A stretch of 64,000 nt of DNA from Candidatus Argoarchaeum ethanivorans (GCA_004193545.1 RPGO01000005.1:62001-126000); one strand, 5' to 3'; positions 8,370 to 17,623 are shown, numbered from the stretch's first letter. The notes: a model not told the origin generated them from the letters alone. A program made the numbers and translations.

Positions 8370-8621
8370 ATGGAGCAAAAACAATTACTTGAACGCATCG
8401 CGTTAAACCCTAAAATTATGGTAGGAAAACCAGTTATTAGAGGCACGCGGTTGACAGTGCAGTATATTTTGGATCTATTAGCTCATGGGGAAACCGTTGA
8501 TGAAATACTCCTGGAATATAAGGGATTAAAAGAGGAAGATATTTTAGCATGTTTGTTGTACGCTTCTGAAACACTCGAGGACACAACGTTTATGCCTTTA
8601 GTAGAAGTGGAAGCGGTTTAG
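8370..8621 (+). CDS. DUF433 protein, probable antitoxin
   Basis: An 83-residue protein with the DUF433 signature: a short N-terminus, GKPVIRGTRLTVQYILDLLA (winged/HTH-like segment), then the loop GETVDEILLEYKGLKEEDIL. DUF433 proteins are small DNA-binding-type proteins usually encoded just before a PIN-like DUF5615 toxin, as here (six-base gap). I chose ATG at 8370, spaced from TAGGATG; GTG at 8364 is an alternative. Presumably binds and silences the partner below and its own promoter. Confidence 0.8.
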   Translation: MEQKQLLERIALNPKIMVGKPVIRGTRLTVQYILDLLAHGETVDEILLEYKGLKEEDILACLLYASETLEDTTFMPLVEVEAV

Positions 8622-8627
8622 ATAGAC

Positions 8628-8990
8628 ATGAGGTTCCTTGTAGATGAATGCACGGGTCCTGCAGTTGCTAAGTGGTTGCGGAGTTTACATCACGATGTAT
8701 TTTCTGTTTACGAAGACGCTCGGGGATTAGATGATGAGGGTATTATCGAGAAAGCAAATCTTGAGAACTACATTTTGGTTACCAACGATAAAGATTTTGG
8801 TGAGCTTGTGTTCCGCATGAGAAGACCACACAAAGGCGTAATCCTTCTGCGATTAGAAGACGAACGGTCTGGGAATAAAATTGCCGCGTTACAGCGAGTG
8901 TTAGTGTCTTACTCCGACAAGCTTATCAATAATCTTATAGTTGCAACTGAGAAAACTGTGCGCATTGTTGAAGGGAGAAAGGAGGGATGA
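8628..8990 (+). CDS. DUF5615 PIN-like protein, probable toxin
   Basis: A 120-residue protein of the DUF5615 / Mut7-C-like PIN-related group: LVDECTG near the N-terminus (acidic metal site), then LVTNDKDFGELV with paired Asp residues and GVILLRLED. These acidic residues match the metal-dependent ribonuclease centre of PIN-like proteins. It follows the DUF433 gene by six bases, forming a predicted type II toxin-antitoxin pair. Whether the toxin cleaves tRNA, mRNA or something else cannot be read from the sequence. Confidence 0.78.
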   Translation: MRFLVDECTGPAVAKWLRSLHHDVFSVYEDARGLDDEGIIEKANLENYILVTNDKDFGELVFRMRRPHKGVILLRLEDERSGNKIAALQRVLVSYSDKLINNLIVATEKTVRIVEGRKEG

Positions 8991-9186
8991 GAATAAAAGA
9001 TGAAGAAAAAAAATGCCTGTTCAACCTGAAAATTACACAACCCATATTTTATTCCATCCAGGTATACACCCTTCTCAAAGCTATCAGTAATCAGGGTATC
9101 ATCGGGGTACCGGTAACTCTTGATAACACAGTGCAATAAAGACCGAAAATCATAAATGTTTCCCTGTACTTTATTTTGTTTATATA

Positions 9187-10779
9187 ATGGAAGCTGAACA
9201 CGCCTACCGGAAACTGATCCGGAAAATAATAAATAACGAAATTACAGACCCCAAAAGCCTTGCCGCGGAAAAGAAGAAGATTGCAAAAATCTGCGGTCTG
9301 AATAAAATCCCATCCAATGCTGATATTTTAACTTTCTGCAATGATTACGAGAGAGCAGCGGCACTCTCTATGCTACAAAAAAAACCGGTGCGCACTATTT
9401 CAGGGGTAGCAGTGATTGCAACCATGACTTCCCCGGCACCCTGTCCACATGGAAAGTGCATACCCTGTCCGGGTGGACCGGATACACCATTTAAATCAGC
9501 ACAAAGTTACATGGGAAGCGAGCCAGCGTCACTACGGGCAGTTGAACATAACTATCACCCATACAAACAGGTAGCTGCCCGTGTACGCCAGTTACAAATC
9601 ATCGGGCACCCTGTTAATAAAGCAGAGCTGATTATCATGGGTGGTACGTTCACAGCACGTGACCCCAGTTACCAGCAATGGTTTATAAAAGAGTGTTTTG
9701 CTGCATTAAATGATTACGGAAAGCCAGAAAATAATAGTTCTGACCGGAGTCTTTTAGAACTGCAAAGAGAAAATGAAACAGCTCTGGTTAGAAACGTTGG
9801 TATGACTATTGAAACACGGCCGGATTACTCGAAAGAAAAGCATATTGATGAGATTCTCAAACTTGGTGCAACAAAAGTAGAACTTGGCGTTCAAACAACA
9901 GACAACAAAATCCTAGAGAACATCAATCGTGGACACACGGTAGAGGACACGATACAAGCAAATACACTCCTCAGGGACAGTTGTTTTAAAGTTGGATTTC
10001 ATATAATGCCTGGGCTGCCGGGGACAACAATAGAGAGTGACCTGAACGTATTCAAGAAGCTCTTTGAAAACCCGGATTTTATGCCCGACTATCTTAAGAT
10101 TTATCCCACGCTTGTAACAGAGGGAACAGAACTTGAAAAACTCTGGCGTGCCGGAGATTACACACCTCTCGAGAATGAGGCAGCTGTTGAATTGATTGCA
10201 CAGGTTAAATCAATCCTCCCCATGTACGTTCGTCTGCAGCGAGTACAGCGCGACATACCAGTGCAGCAAATACTTGCGGGAGTTACCAAAAGCCATATCA
10301 GGCAGCTTGCAGCAAAACGACTTGCTGACATGGGAAAGAGCTGTCAGTGCATCAGATGCAGAGAAGTGGGACACCAGCAATTAAAAGGCAGATCCCCAGG
10401 GGAAGTCATCCAACAAATCCACACCTACAGAGCATGCGGCAGTATTGAGCACTTTATTTCGTATGAGGATATAACACAGAAGATCGTTATTGGATTTGTA
10501 CGTCTGCGTTTTCCATATCACACACACCAAAACGAACTTGAAAATGCAGCGCTTATAAGAGAGCTTCATGTCTATGGAAAACTTGTGCCAGTGGGAACAA
10601 AAGATAAAGAAGCATGGCAGCACCAGGGGTATGGGGAGAAATTACTGCACACAGCAGAAGAAACTGCACAGGATGCAGGATACAAAAAAATAGCAATCAT
10701 CAGTGGCGTTGGAGTAAGAGAATACTACCGCAAGCTCGGATATGGGCAGGAAGGATGTTACATGATAAATAGATTATAA
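9187..10779 (+). CDS. elp3: Archaeal Elp3, tRNA U34 carboxymethyl-forming radical SAM/acetyltransferase
   Basis: A 530-residue Elp3. The radical-SAM region carries the cluster motif CPHGKCIPCPGG (Cys 86, 91, 94) followed by the YMGSEPASLRA segment typical of Elp3, METRPD-like IETRPDYS, and GLPGTT. The C-terminal 100 residues are a GNAT acetyltransferase domain with WQHQGYGEKLL for acetyl-CoA binding and a closing YYRKLGYG. The enzyme makes the 5-carboxymethyl group on wobble uridines of tRNA; archaea encode only this catalytic subunit. ATG at 9187 is directly preceded by a TATAT-rich stretch with no ribosome site, so the mRNA may have a very short leader. Length is normal for the family. Confidence 0.95.
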   Translation: MEAEHAYRKLIRKIINNEITDPKSLAAEKKKIAKICGLNKIPSNADILTFCNDYERAAALSMLQKKPVRTISGVAVIATMTSPAPCPHGKCIPCPGGPDTPFKSAQSYMGSEPASLRAVEHNYHPYKQVAARVRQLQIIGHPVNKAELIIMGGTFTARDPSYQQWFIKECFAALNDYGKPENNSSDRSLLELQRENETALVRNVGMTIETRPDYSKEKHIDEILKLGATKVELGVQTTDNKILENINRGHTVEDTIQANTLLRDSCFKVGFHIMPGLPGTTIESDLNVFKKLFENPDFMPDYLKIYPTLVTEGTELEKLWRAGDYTPLENEAAVELIAQVKSILPMYVRLQRVQRDIPVQQILAGVTKSHIRQLAAKRLADMGKSCQCIRCREVGHQQLKGRSPGEVIQQIHTYRACGSIEHFISYEDITQKIVIGFVRLRFPYHTHQNELENAALIRELHVYGKLVPVGTKDKEAWQHQGYGEKLLHTAEETAQDAGYKKIAIISGVGVREYYRKLGYGQEGCYMINRL

Positions 10780-10959
10780 TGTTTTTGTCGTGCGTGTTCG
10801 GTTAAGAGATAAATCAGGATTTGCCAGAACATTCAAGTTGTCAAAAACGTGATAGTTAAATCACTAAGACTTCAAAACCTTTCACCAGTGTAAGCGATTT
10901 AGATATAAGAAAAAAGGTAATGCCCTAATCCAAAATCGTTAACTGGAAATAGAAAAATT

Positions 10960-11066
10960 CGTGCCACGTCCACAAGTGATCCGTCAATCTTGAAGACGCC
11001 TATCAGTGTCCGATAGAACTCTTAGCACACGGAACTCCGCACAGGGTCTCGAGGGAGCATGATTGA
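10960..11066 (+). pseudogene. C-terminal scrap of a metal ABC transporter ATPase
   Basis: Just upstream of the dead permease, one frame reads CPIELLAHGTPHRVSREHD and stops. This matches the usual C-terminal end of ZnuC/MntB-type ATPases (ELLAHGTP). Its TGA overlaps the ATG of the following frame as TGATG, the expected coupling in such operons. The rest of the ATPase gene is not recognisable between 10780 and 10960, which otherwise holds nothing I can identify. Confidence 0.5.
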
Positions 11067-11870
11067 TGATAGAACTGCTTCACTACGAGTTTATGAGAAA
11101 TGTATTTATGGCATAGTTACTGGTCAGCATCGCCTGCATAATCGTTGGAACATACGTGGTCATAAAGAGAATCATATTTATCAGCGGTGGAATATCTCAC
11201 GCTGCATTCGGCGGGGTCGGACTCGGCTATCTCTTTGCAGTGAATCCAGTCCTCACCGTCATCCCTTTTATCATCCTATCAGCACTCGCAATCAGAATTA
11301 TCAGCAAGAAAATAAGGGCAGGCGAGGATTCGGCAATCGGAATAATATAGGCTGGTGGAATGGCACTCGGAATACTCTTCATCGATCTCAGAACAGGTTA
11401 CACCCCACCCAACCTCTTCAGTTATCTCTTTGGCTCAATCCTTGCAGTCTCAACCACCGACCTGCTGATGCTGGTACTCGACGCAGTGATCATCACGACA
11501 GTTGAACTCTTCAGGAGAGAGTTTTCAGCGATCTCGTTCGACGAAGAGTTTTCAGCGATAATCGGCGTCCCACTATGAAGACTCTATCTCTTACTGCTCT
11601 CTCTCATAGCCCTGAGTGTCGTCGTGCTGATATGGGTCGTGGGCATCATTTTGATCATCGCACTCCTCACAATCCCTGCAACAATAAGCATCCAGTACAC
11701 CAATCGCCTAAAAAGACTGATGCTACTCTCAACACTCACAGGAATTGCAACAACCACGACATGCCTCTACTTATCCTACCTCTTCGACCTTGCATCAGGA
11801 GCCAAGCATCATAATAGTCCTAATAGCAGCACTCATCCTATCAACACTCCTCAAACCAAAACCACATAGC
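11066..11870 (+). pseudogene. ABC-3 family (ZnuB/MntC-like) metal permease, inactivated
   Basis: One frame from ATG 11066 reads as an ABC-3 metal permease: [36 protein letters not shown] and many membrane segments. It is interrupted by TAG at 11114, TAG at 11348 (where tryptophan is expected, before AGGMALGI) and TGA at 11576, and then loses frame near 11800. Such permeases import zinc or manganese with an ATPase and binding protein; the ATPase survives only as a scrap upstream. Mixed TAG and TGA stops plus a frameshift argue for decay rather than pyrrolysine read-through. Confidence 0.75.
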
Positions 11871-11946
11871 ACAACCAGAACCACATGAGCAGAGCAAGCA
11901 TAAAATATACAAAAATAGGAATGAAAAGGCAGTTGATCAAACTTAT

Positions 11947-12363
11947 CTATTGTTTTAGCTTCTCTAACTGTAATCGAAACTCTTTACGGTGTCTTTTTTC
12001 TTCATCCAGAATGTGTTTCAACGTTCCAACAGTTTCAGCATCAATTTCACCAATTAAGTCTACCTGCTCTTGATACCGCTTAACAGCATCGTTTTCCAAA
12101 TCATACTGCTTCTGCAAATACCCTTTAATATCCTCACTCCCAAAATCAAGCTCCTTATGGCCCATTACTGGAACGCCGCCCTTTTTGACGATGAGATCTC
12201 CAAGCCAGTTCATATGACGCATTTCATCGATGGCAATGGCTTCGGTCAACCTGCTTGGCACACAATCCTTCATTAGGAAAGCGTTTCTCACATAGACCAT
12301 AGATGCTTCAATCTCCAATAAAAAATCCTGATTCAACAATCGTATTATCTCTTTATCGTCCAA
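11947..12363 (-). CDS. Ferritin-like diiron protein
   Basis: A 138-residue four-helix protein with paired EXXH motifs: DEMRH (Glu47, His50) and DEEKRHRKEF (Glu122, His125), plus Glu17/19 on helix 1 and Glu90 on helix 3. This is the ligand set of a ferritin/bacterioferritin-like diiron centre, suggesting iron storage or detoxification of oxygen or peroxide. There is no leader or rubredoxin domain. The frame opens with TTG at 12363, preceded on the minus strand by GTGGAG eight bases upstream; no better ATG exists before helix 1. It is monocistronic. Confidence 0.82.
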   Translation of the reverse strand: MDDKEIIRLLNQDFLLEIEASMVYVRNAFLMKDCVPSRLTEAIAIDEMRHMNWLGDLIVKKGGVPVMGHKELDFGSEDIKGYLQKQYDLENDAVKRYQEQVDLIGEIDAETVGTLKHILDEEKRHRKEFRLQLEKLKQ

Positions 12364-12602
12364 AAAAACAACTCCACATTAGTTTTATAACAAAGCGTTA
12401 TAATCTTCATATCACAAAAAAGTTTCGGAATTAAATTATAGTCACCTGCATAACATTTGATAAAACGGAGTGTCTTTTAAGAACCGATTAATCCAACTTT
12501 TTGCATAACTTGAACTTTTTGAGTCCTTCTTGGCCCTTATCCAGTTCATACACCCACAACCCATTAGTAGCCTAACTTTGACAGTTGTGATTTATTAGGG
12601 GT

Positions 12603-12649
12603 GTCCTCAGTTGAGTTTGGTTTATGTTTGTTCAAACAAGACTGAGGAC
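12603..12649. repeat. Short inverted repeat GTCCTCAGT / ACTGAGGAC
   Basis: Nine-base arms at 12603-12611 and 12641-12649, loop 29 bases. It lies immediately before the transposase remnant at 12650 and could be a remnant of the element end. The remaining bases of 12364-12602 contain nothing I can name. Confidence 0.5.
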
Positions 12650-13065
12650 GTTTGGTACCACTCCGAATGATAATATTTGTTTTCCTGTGGGGACGATTCT
12701 TTGCTGTTTGTGGGCAGTATGAAAAACCTGGTTTTCCTGCCGTCTTTGGTAAATATAAGAAGAAGGGTAGGGATTTAAATTCGTTGATAATGGCTCTTGT
12801 GAGCTATAAGCTTTACTTGAGAATTTTAGTATTAGGAGAGCTTAGGTGAGTGGATTAATCGTGGGGAAGTCATGGATATCTTTGGTCTCGGTGGATTTGA
12901 GGAACAAACTCTTTTTCGTGTTTTAGAGATTGTTGGAGAAAATTGGGAGGAGATTATTGCTGGTATTTTAGGATTGTTTGTTTCAGAGGTATGATTTTGA
13001 GCAATATGATTTACGCCAACTTTGACCACATAAACACACTGATTTTGAGACATAAACAGGGAATT
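12650..13065 (+). pseudogene. N-terminal remnant of an IS1634/IS4-type transposase
   Basis: The first frame gives GRDLNSLIMALVSYKLYLR, followed in a shifted frame by WINRGEVMDIFGLGGFEEQ and then TLFRVLEIVGENWEEIIAGI, then a shifted FQRYDFEQYDLRQL. This order matches the N-terminal, pre-DDE region of IS1634-like transposases. Several stops and frameshifts follow and no catalytic domain remains. Confidence 0.55.
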
Positions 13066-13194
13066 TCATAGATTCAGACATAAATTTTTGTGAACTGTCA
13101 ACTGGATTTTCCAGACAAAACACAGGAACTTTCAAGCTAAAAGAAGAGACGCCATCTTTCAAAAAGAGTAAAATCTGTCAAACTTGGGTTATAC

Positions 13195-13632
13195 CTAAAT
13201 GCCACCAATTTTAATCCTGTCTGCAATTTTCTTTCCAAACTCATTTGAGTCCTTAAGTCCAGTTGGATGCGCCCCTATAATCCTCAATGGTTCTACCATA
13301 TCCATACTGAACCTGTACCTCATCTTATCATCCATCTTACTTACAGATTCACCACTCCATTCGTAAGAGCCGAAAGCTGCCCCAATCTTTCCTTTCACAT
13401 CTGCTTTTTCCATCTCTAAAAGAAATCTCCTCATCCCATACAATAAGTTACGACCGTATGTCGGGCAGCCAAGAATTACAACATCAGCATCATCAAGGTC
13501 GTCAGCCTTTGCTTTTGAAGCAATGATTGATTTAACTTCAATTCCGGCATCCATCAATCCTTCGCCAATCGCTTCTGCCATCTTTCTTGTGTAACCATTA
13601 AAGGTTGCATAAACTATTACTGCTTTTGCCAT
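13195..13632 (-). CDS. Flavodoxin
   Basis: A 145-residue flavodoxin-like protein. AVIVYATFNGYTRKMAE provides the phosphate loop for FMN, LGCPTYG and FGSYEWSGE are the loops that clamp the isoalloxazine ring; the last resembles the flavodoxin domain of F420H2 oxidase (FprA)-type proteins. It would carry electrons in the cytoplasm, or serve as a stand-alone partner of a diiron flavoprotein. The short distance to the aspartate kinase gene (44 bases) is probably coincidental, but the two could be co-transcribed. Confidence 0.88.
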   Translation of the reverse strand: MAKAVIVYATFNGYTRKMAEAIGEGLMDAGIEVKSIIASKAKADDLDDADVVILGCPTYGRNLLYGMRRFLLEMEKADVKGKIGAAFGSYEWSGESVSKMDDKMRYRFSMDMVEPLRIIGAHPTGLKDSNEFGKKIADRIKIGGI

Positions 13633-13676
13633 ATTTTAGCTACATTCCTTTATTTTATAAAACGCTTTCCACATGA

Positions 13677-15089
13677 TTATTCATAAAGGATTTCCATTTT
13701 GTCAAGCCCAAACTCTCGATGAAGTGCCCTCACCACATCGTAGGCATCATCAATAGCTACTACAAAGGAAATATTATGCTGTGATGAGCCCTGGCTGATC
13801 ATGATGACATTGATCTGTGCCATACCAATTGCACTGAATATACGCCCTGATACTCCCGGCATTCCCGCCATACCAGAACCAACAACAGCTACTACACCGA
13901 TGCGCTTATCATAGCTTATATTTCTTATGATCCCATTCTTAAAATCAGACTGGAGAGCCGCGATAGCCATATCAAGATGATTTTTTTCCACAACCAGTGA
14001 AATATTTGCCTCGGATGATGCCTGGCTGATCATAGCGATATTGACGCCTGCATCAGCAAGAGTGGTGAAGATGTGTGCAGCAACACCGACATGTCCCATC
14101 ATGCTAACACCAGATATATTGATCAGCGCCATATCAGTGATAACAGAGATTGCCTTTACGGTACTTGCTATCCTTTTTTCCTCCTTAACTATAAGTGTGC
14201 CGCCAAGCTCTGGTTCAAAGGTACTCTTAACTCGTACCGGTATGCCGTGGCGAATAGCAGGTTCAATGGCGCGAGGATGTAGTATTTTCGCGCCAAAATA
14301 GGACATTTCCATAGCTTCAATGTATGAGATGACATGAAGCACCTGTGCCTCTGGTACGATCTTCGGATCAGTGGTCATAATGCCGGGAACATCCTTCCAC
14401 AGCCAGATTTCATCAGCATGAATAGCTGCTGCGATGATTGAGGCTGTGAAATCAGAGCCGCCGCGCCCAAGGGTTGTTACAGTATCAGCTTCGCACTTGG
14501 CAATGAAACCAGAGACAACGGGCACGCTAGTTTCTATTAGAGAACCCAACCTCTCTTGGACCTGTTGGTATGTACGCTCAAGGGGACGTGCATTACCATA
14601 ATCAGAAGTTGTAACGATGCCAGCTTCGCCACCGGTAAATGCCATTGAATTGACACCTTCAAGACGCAATGCTCCGGAAAGAATCGGTGCGGAAAGACGC
14701 TCGCCATAAGAAGAGATATAATCTAAAGACCGTGCAGTAAGCCTGCCAGAGTAGCAGACATCATTAAGCACTCTTTCAAGTCCACCAAGTCTTGAATCGA
14801 TCTTTTCGAGCACTTCGGATGCAATGGTCTGCTCACTAATGGCATCAAGAGCAGCCTGACTGTGGGTTTCTGCGAGATTGATTATAAACTCCCTGATATA
14901 GGCAGAATCAACTCCAATGGCTGCTTTACTTGCTGTCTTTAAAAGTAGGTCTGTGATTCCCCCGAGAGCGGAGGTAACCACAATAATCTTATTGCCTTCA
15001 TCCAGAAAGTGTTTGACCAGATGAGCAACGTGTTTTATACGTCTGCCATCACCAACAGAGCTTCCACCAAACTTCATCACAATCCGCAT
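13677..15089 (-). CDS. lysC: Aspartate kinase
   Basis: A 470-residue monofunctional aspartate kinase, the first step of threonine, methionine and lysine synthesis. The catalytic domain begins with the invariant KFGGSS (residues 6-11), and contains FTGGEAGIVTT and TLGRGGSDFTA. The C-terminal 150 residues form two ACT domains (starting near KAISVITDMALINISGVSMM and VAVVGSGMAGMPGVSGRIF), the usual site of allosteric feedback by end-product amino acids. Length and motif order are standard. It is followed by flavodoxin and preceded by nikR on the same strand. Confidence 0.95.
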   Translation of the reverse strand: MRIVMKFGGSSVGDGRRIKHVAHLVKHFLDEGNKIIVVTSALGGITDLLLKTASKAAIGVDSAYIREFIINLAETHSQAALDAISEQTIASEVLEKIDSRLGGLERVLNDVCYSGRLTARSLDYISSYGERLSAPILSGALRLEGVNSMAFTGGEAGIVTTSDYGNARPLERTYQQVQERLGSLIETSVPVVSGFIAKCEADTVTTLGRGGSDFTASIIAAAIHADEIWLWKDVPGIMTTDPKIVPEAQVLHVISYIEAMEMSYFGAKILHPRAIEPAIRHGIPVRVKSTFEPELGGTLIVKEEKRIASTVKAISVITDMALINISGVSMMGHVGVAAHIFTTLADAGVNIAMISQASSEANISLVVEKNHLDMAIAALQSDFKNGIIRNISYDKRIGVVAVVGSGMAGMPGVSGRIFSAIGMAQINVIMISQGSSQHNISFVVAIDDAYDVVRALHREFGLDKMEILYE

Positions 15090-15150
15090 AGTGCCTTACC
15101 AATAAGAAAATCAGTAGATAAAACTTGTTGTCTCAAGCTTTTCCGGCGCT

Positions 15151-15567
15151 CTAAAGTTCAGGTACAATGGTTGTAAGCTTGGTGTGCTCAACTCCTTTAA
15201 GAGATGTTAATCGCTCTGTCAGCTCTTTTATTTTTATACCTTCTCCATGAACTACTATTAACTCAAAGCAGTTATCTTTGTCAATATGTACATGAAGTGT
15301 GGATTGTATTGTACCGATGTATTCGTGTTCTATATCAGCCAACTCGTCTGCCAGTCCCCGTTGATGGTGATTATAGGTGAGAGAGATAGCACCATATCGT
15401 TCGCCTTTAACGTCACTCATCCAATCATAATATCGAATGTAGCCGCGTATTGCATCCCTGATACCTTCTGAACGAGATGAATAACCCCGTTGAGAAATAA
15501 TGCCATCAAAACGATTTAACAAATTCTCTGGGAGAGATACTCCAATTCTCATAAGTTCATTATCCAT
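15151..15567 (-). CDS. nikR: NikR nickel-responsive transcription regulator
   Basis: A 138-residue NikR. Residues 1-50 are the ribbon-helix-helix DNA-binding domain (RIGVSLPENLLNRFDGII, SRSEGIRDAI). The C-terminal ACT-like domain carries the full square-planar Ni ligand set His81, His92, His94 and Cys100, spaced exactly as His76, His87, His89 and Cys95 of the E. coli protein. It represses nickel-uptake genes when Ni is sufficient. The likely local target is the oligopeptide/nickel-type ABC operon at 22594-28474; I did not find a convincing operator there. Nickel matters to methanogen-type cells for cofactor F430, CODH and hydrogenases. Confidence 0.93.
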   Translation of the reverse strand: MDNELMRIGVSLPENLLNRFDGIISQRGYSSRSEGIRDAIRGYIRYYDWMSDVKGERYGAISLTYNHHQRGLADELADIEHEYIGTIQSTLHVHIDKDNCFELIVVHGEGIKIKELTERLTSLKGVEHTKLTTIVPEL

Positions 15568-15615
15568 GCGAAATCACATCTTAATACAACTATTCATTAA
15601 ATAACACTTTCGTAT

Positions 15616-15740
15616 CTGCACAACTTCGTTGTGCAGAGTTACCGATAGCTCTTAATTCTCGATTGTGTCGGGCACTGCACAACTTCGTTGTGAAGAAAAC
15701 TGGTAACTATTAACTCTCGATTGCGTAGCAATCGAGTGCA
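15616..15740. repeat. Dispersed palindromic element, copy 2 (several hairpins)
   Basis: Hairpin II (CTGCACAAC-TTC-GTTGTGCAG) at 15616-15636, a decayed hairpin I near 15655, a second hairpin-II-like copy near 15675-15693, and hairpin I (CTCGATTGC-GTA-GCAATCGAG) at 15716-15736. The cluster fills the gap between nikR and the next minus-strand gene. Confidence 0.8.
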
Positions 15741-15797
15741 GAAAATAACGAACCCTGATTATAATTCTTGATTGTGCAATCGATAGGCGCATATTTT

Positions 15798-17129
15798 CTA
15801 TTGTTTTTGTTTTTTTCGTATCCTGTTTACCATCTGCTGTTTTTTGTAAATGGCTTTTGCTGCTGCATCATCGATTCTGTTTTGCATCTGCTGGTAGTTT
15901 CCTGGTGTGCGTTCCCCAAGTATTTTTTTTACTGGTGTATAGGCTGATTCTCTGAAGCGTGGTGTGAAATCAGTGATTCCGTCAGGTGTTATAAGTTCCG
16001 TACCACTTCCAGCTGTAACTTCACCGATGATACGTGCCTGGATGTTGTGCTTGCTCAGCAGTTGTATGATCTTTTCTGCTGCATGGGGCGGGGTTATCAA
16101 AAGAAGTGCATCAAGGCTTACGCCAAGATAGTCTATCTCAAGTTCATTCAGCATACGTAATACTGATTGATTTACAAGTGGAAGTATTTCATCTTCATAG
16201 AACGTGAGCTTGACCTTTGCAGTTCGGCTGATCTCCTTTGCATCACCACGAACACCCCCGTTAGTCACATCAGTCATCACATGAATCTGTGATATAAGGT
16301 CATGCTGCATTAACAATTCACAAGCTTTAATAAAAGTAATGTTGAGGGTTTCTTCAACGATTTCATGCTTACCATAGTAGAGAGCTGCGGTTGAGATAGT
16401 CCCACCACCAGCACCCTCGCTCATGATTATTTTGTCCCCGGGTTCTGCTCTTATCCGGCTTGTAAGCGTATTTGCTATTCCAACAGCACCAACACCACCA
16501 CTCATCCGTTCTCCAATCACCACATCACCACCAATGCGAAGAGTGCTGCCAGTGATAAGCGGAACCCCGGTTAAATCCGACACTGCTGTAATCCCGGCTA
16601 TATGGTCAAATATTTTTCCAACATCACCATCATCTGCCACATGGATATCAGAAAGCAGAGCCAGGGGGCGAGCACCCATAGCATATATGTCGCGAAGGGC
16701 CGCCCGTGCCACATGAAAACCTGCAAGAAATGGGTAGTCACTCAGTCTTGAATGAATACCATCGATATTGACCACAATATATTCTCCTTTTCCCTGTACA
16801 ACCCCTGAATCATCGAGATGGCTTGAATCAACAACTGCTGTCGTTTTTCCGATAATCTCACTAATTTTTTCGTGTGTATAAAAATCTCCAAGTCCGCGAG
16901 AGCCGACTCCAAACTCGCCAAGTGTAATGCCTGAGCGTATTGGCTCAAACACATCGCCTATTGGCTCAAGGGTAGCTTTTGCTTCAACAATTACTGCCTG
17001 GGATAGTTTTTCTGCATACTCTTTTGTGGTATTCTTTATCTCAAGAATGCGCTCTGTTATTGTGTCTGCCAGTACTGTTTCGTCTTCGCCTTTTCCAAGT
17101 GCTCTTTTTGCATATCCTTCAAGATCCAT
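15798..17129 (-). CDS. PurM/HypE-superfamily (AIR synthase-related) protein
   Basis: A 443-residue member of the PurM/HypE/SelD/ThiL fold. The N-terminal half shows the nucleotide-binding features VVDSSHLDDSG, VVNIDGIHSRL and RDIYAMGARPLALLSD, and the C-terminal half has SEGAGGGTISTAALYYG and DVTNGGVRGDAKEI. These ATP-dependent enzymes activate amide or carboxylate oxygen. A variant of this type, annotated AIR synthase-related or hydrogenase-formation-like, is widespread in methanogenic archaea but its substrate is not established to my knowledge. An 80-residue N-terminal extension and a basic C-terminal tail go beyond the core fold. No operon partner is adjacent. Confidence 0.75.
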   Translation of the reverse strand: MDLEGYAKRALGKGEDETVLADTITERILEIKNTTKEYAEKLSQAVIVEAKATLEPIGDVFEPIRSGITLGEFGVGSRGLGDFYTHEKISEIIGKTTAVVDSSHLDDSGVVQGKGEYIVVNIDGIHSRLSDYPFLAGFHVARAALRDIYAMGARPLALLSDIHVADDGDVGKIFDHIAGITAVSDLTGVPLITGSTLRIGGDVVIGERMSGGVGAVGIANTLTSRIRAEPGDKIIMSEGAGGGTISTAALYYGKHEIVEETLNITFIKACELLMQHDLISQIHVMTDVTNGGVRGDAKEISRTAKVKLTFYEDEILPLVNQSVLRMLNELEIDYLGVSLDALLLITPPHAAEKIIQLLSKHNIQARIIGEVTAGSGTELITPDGITDFTPRFRESAYTPVKKILGERTPGNYQQMQNRIDDAAAKAIYKKQQMVNRIRKKQKQ

Positions 17130-17250
17130 GTTTACTCAAAAGGTGTAGAGGTTTCATGGTTCATCTGCTTTTCGTTTCGAGAACTAATCTCAGTACTATG
17201 TTAGAGAATGGATTATGCTCTCTAAAGTGGGACTGGCACGTCATCTGGTA

Positions 17251-17460
17251 TTAACACTGTTTTGAAGCTGTTGTTGATTTAAGTCTCGTGGGGGCCGCTT
17301 TGGGTTTGAATATGTGTGATTCCAAAATTTCAACCACAACACCGCGTAATGTGACAGTCCCGGTATGCTGCATCATGTCTGCAAACCAAGTTATACCTGA
17401 AAAAGATAGATTTTTAAGCCAAAAAGCTGATTTGACGGCTTCTTCAACATGACTTCCCAT
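17251..17460 (-). repeat. Dispersed repeat of unknown origin with a 69-codon frame
   Basis: The minus strand has an open frame MGSHVEEAVKSAFWLKNLSF onward. Its second half (TVTLRGVVVEIL, then PTRLKSTTASKQC) is matched by a diverged inverted copy at 22440-22570 (VTLRGVAIETLGYLSYLNMG, STRLESTIASKQC). Its first half (GCCGTCAAATCAGCTTTTTG and surroundings) recurs at 28700-28740 and near 57345. The protein-level match between copies suggests an old coding element, perhaps an insertion sequence, but I do not recognise the family. The rest of 17130-17575 shows nothing else. Confidence 0.5.
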
Positions 17461-17623
17461 GACAAAACCAAAGAAGCCTCAATAGAACAAAAAAGACTTG
17501 TTAAATCAGAAACCGGAACTCTTGAAGCCAATTTAAAAACCTCGTAAGAGACAAACAGAAAACATCCAACTGAAATTGGACGGCATAATTATACATGATA
17601 GAGATATTGTAGTAAGAACAATA

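Noticed and set aside
11059-11505. 148-codon frame overlapping the dead permease
   Set aside because: It is an out-of-frame shadow; the permease frame carries the family motifs despite its stops.
11114-11578. In-frame TAG codons as pyrrolysine in the ABC-3 permease
   Set aside because: A TGA at 11576 and a frameshift near 11800 also break the frame, and ABC permeases are not known pyrrolysine proteins. Decay explains all changes.
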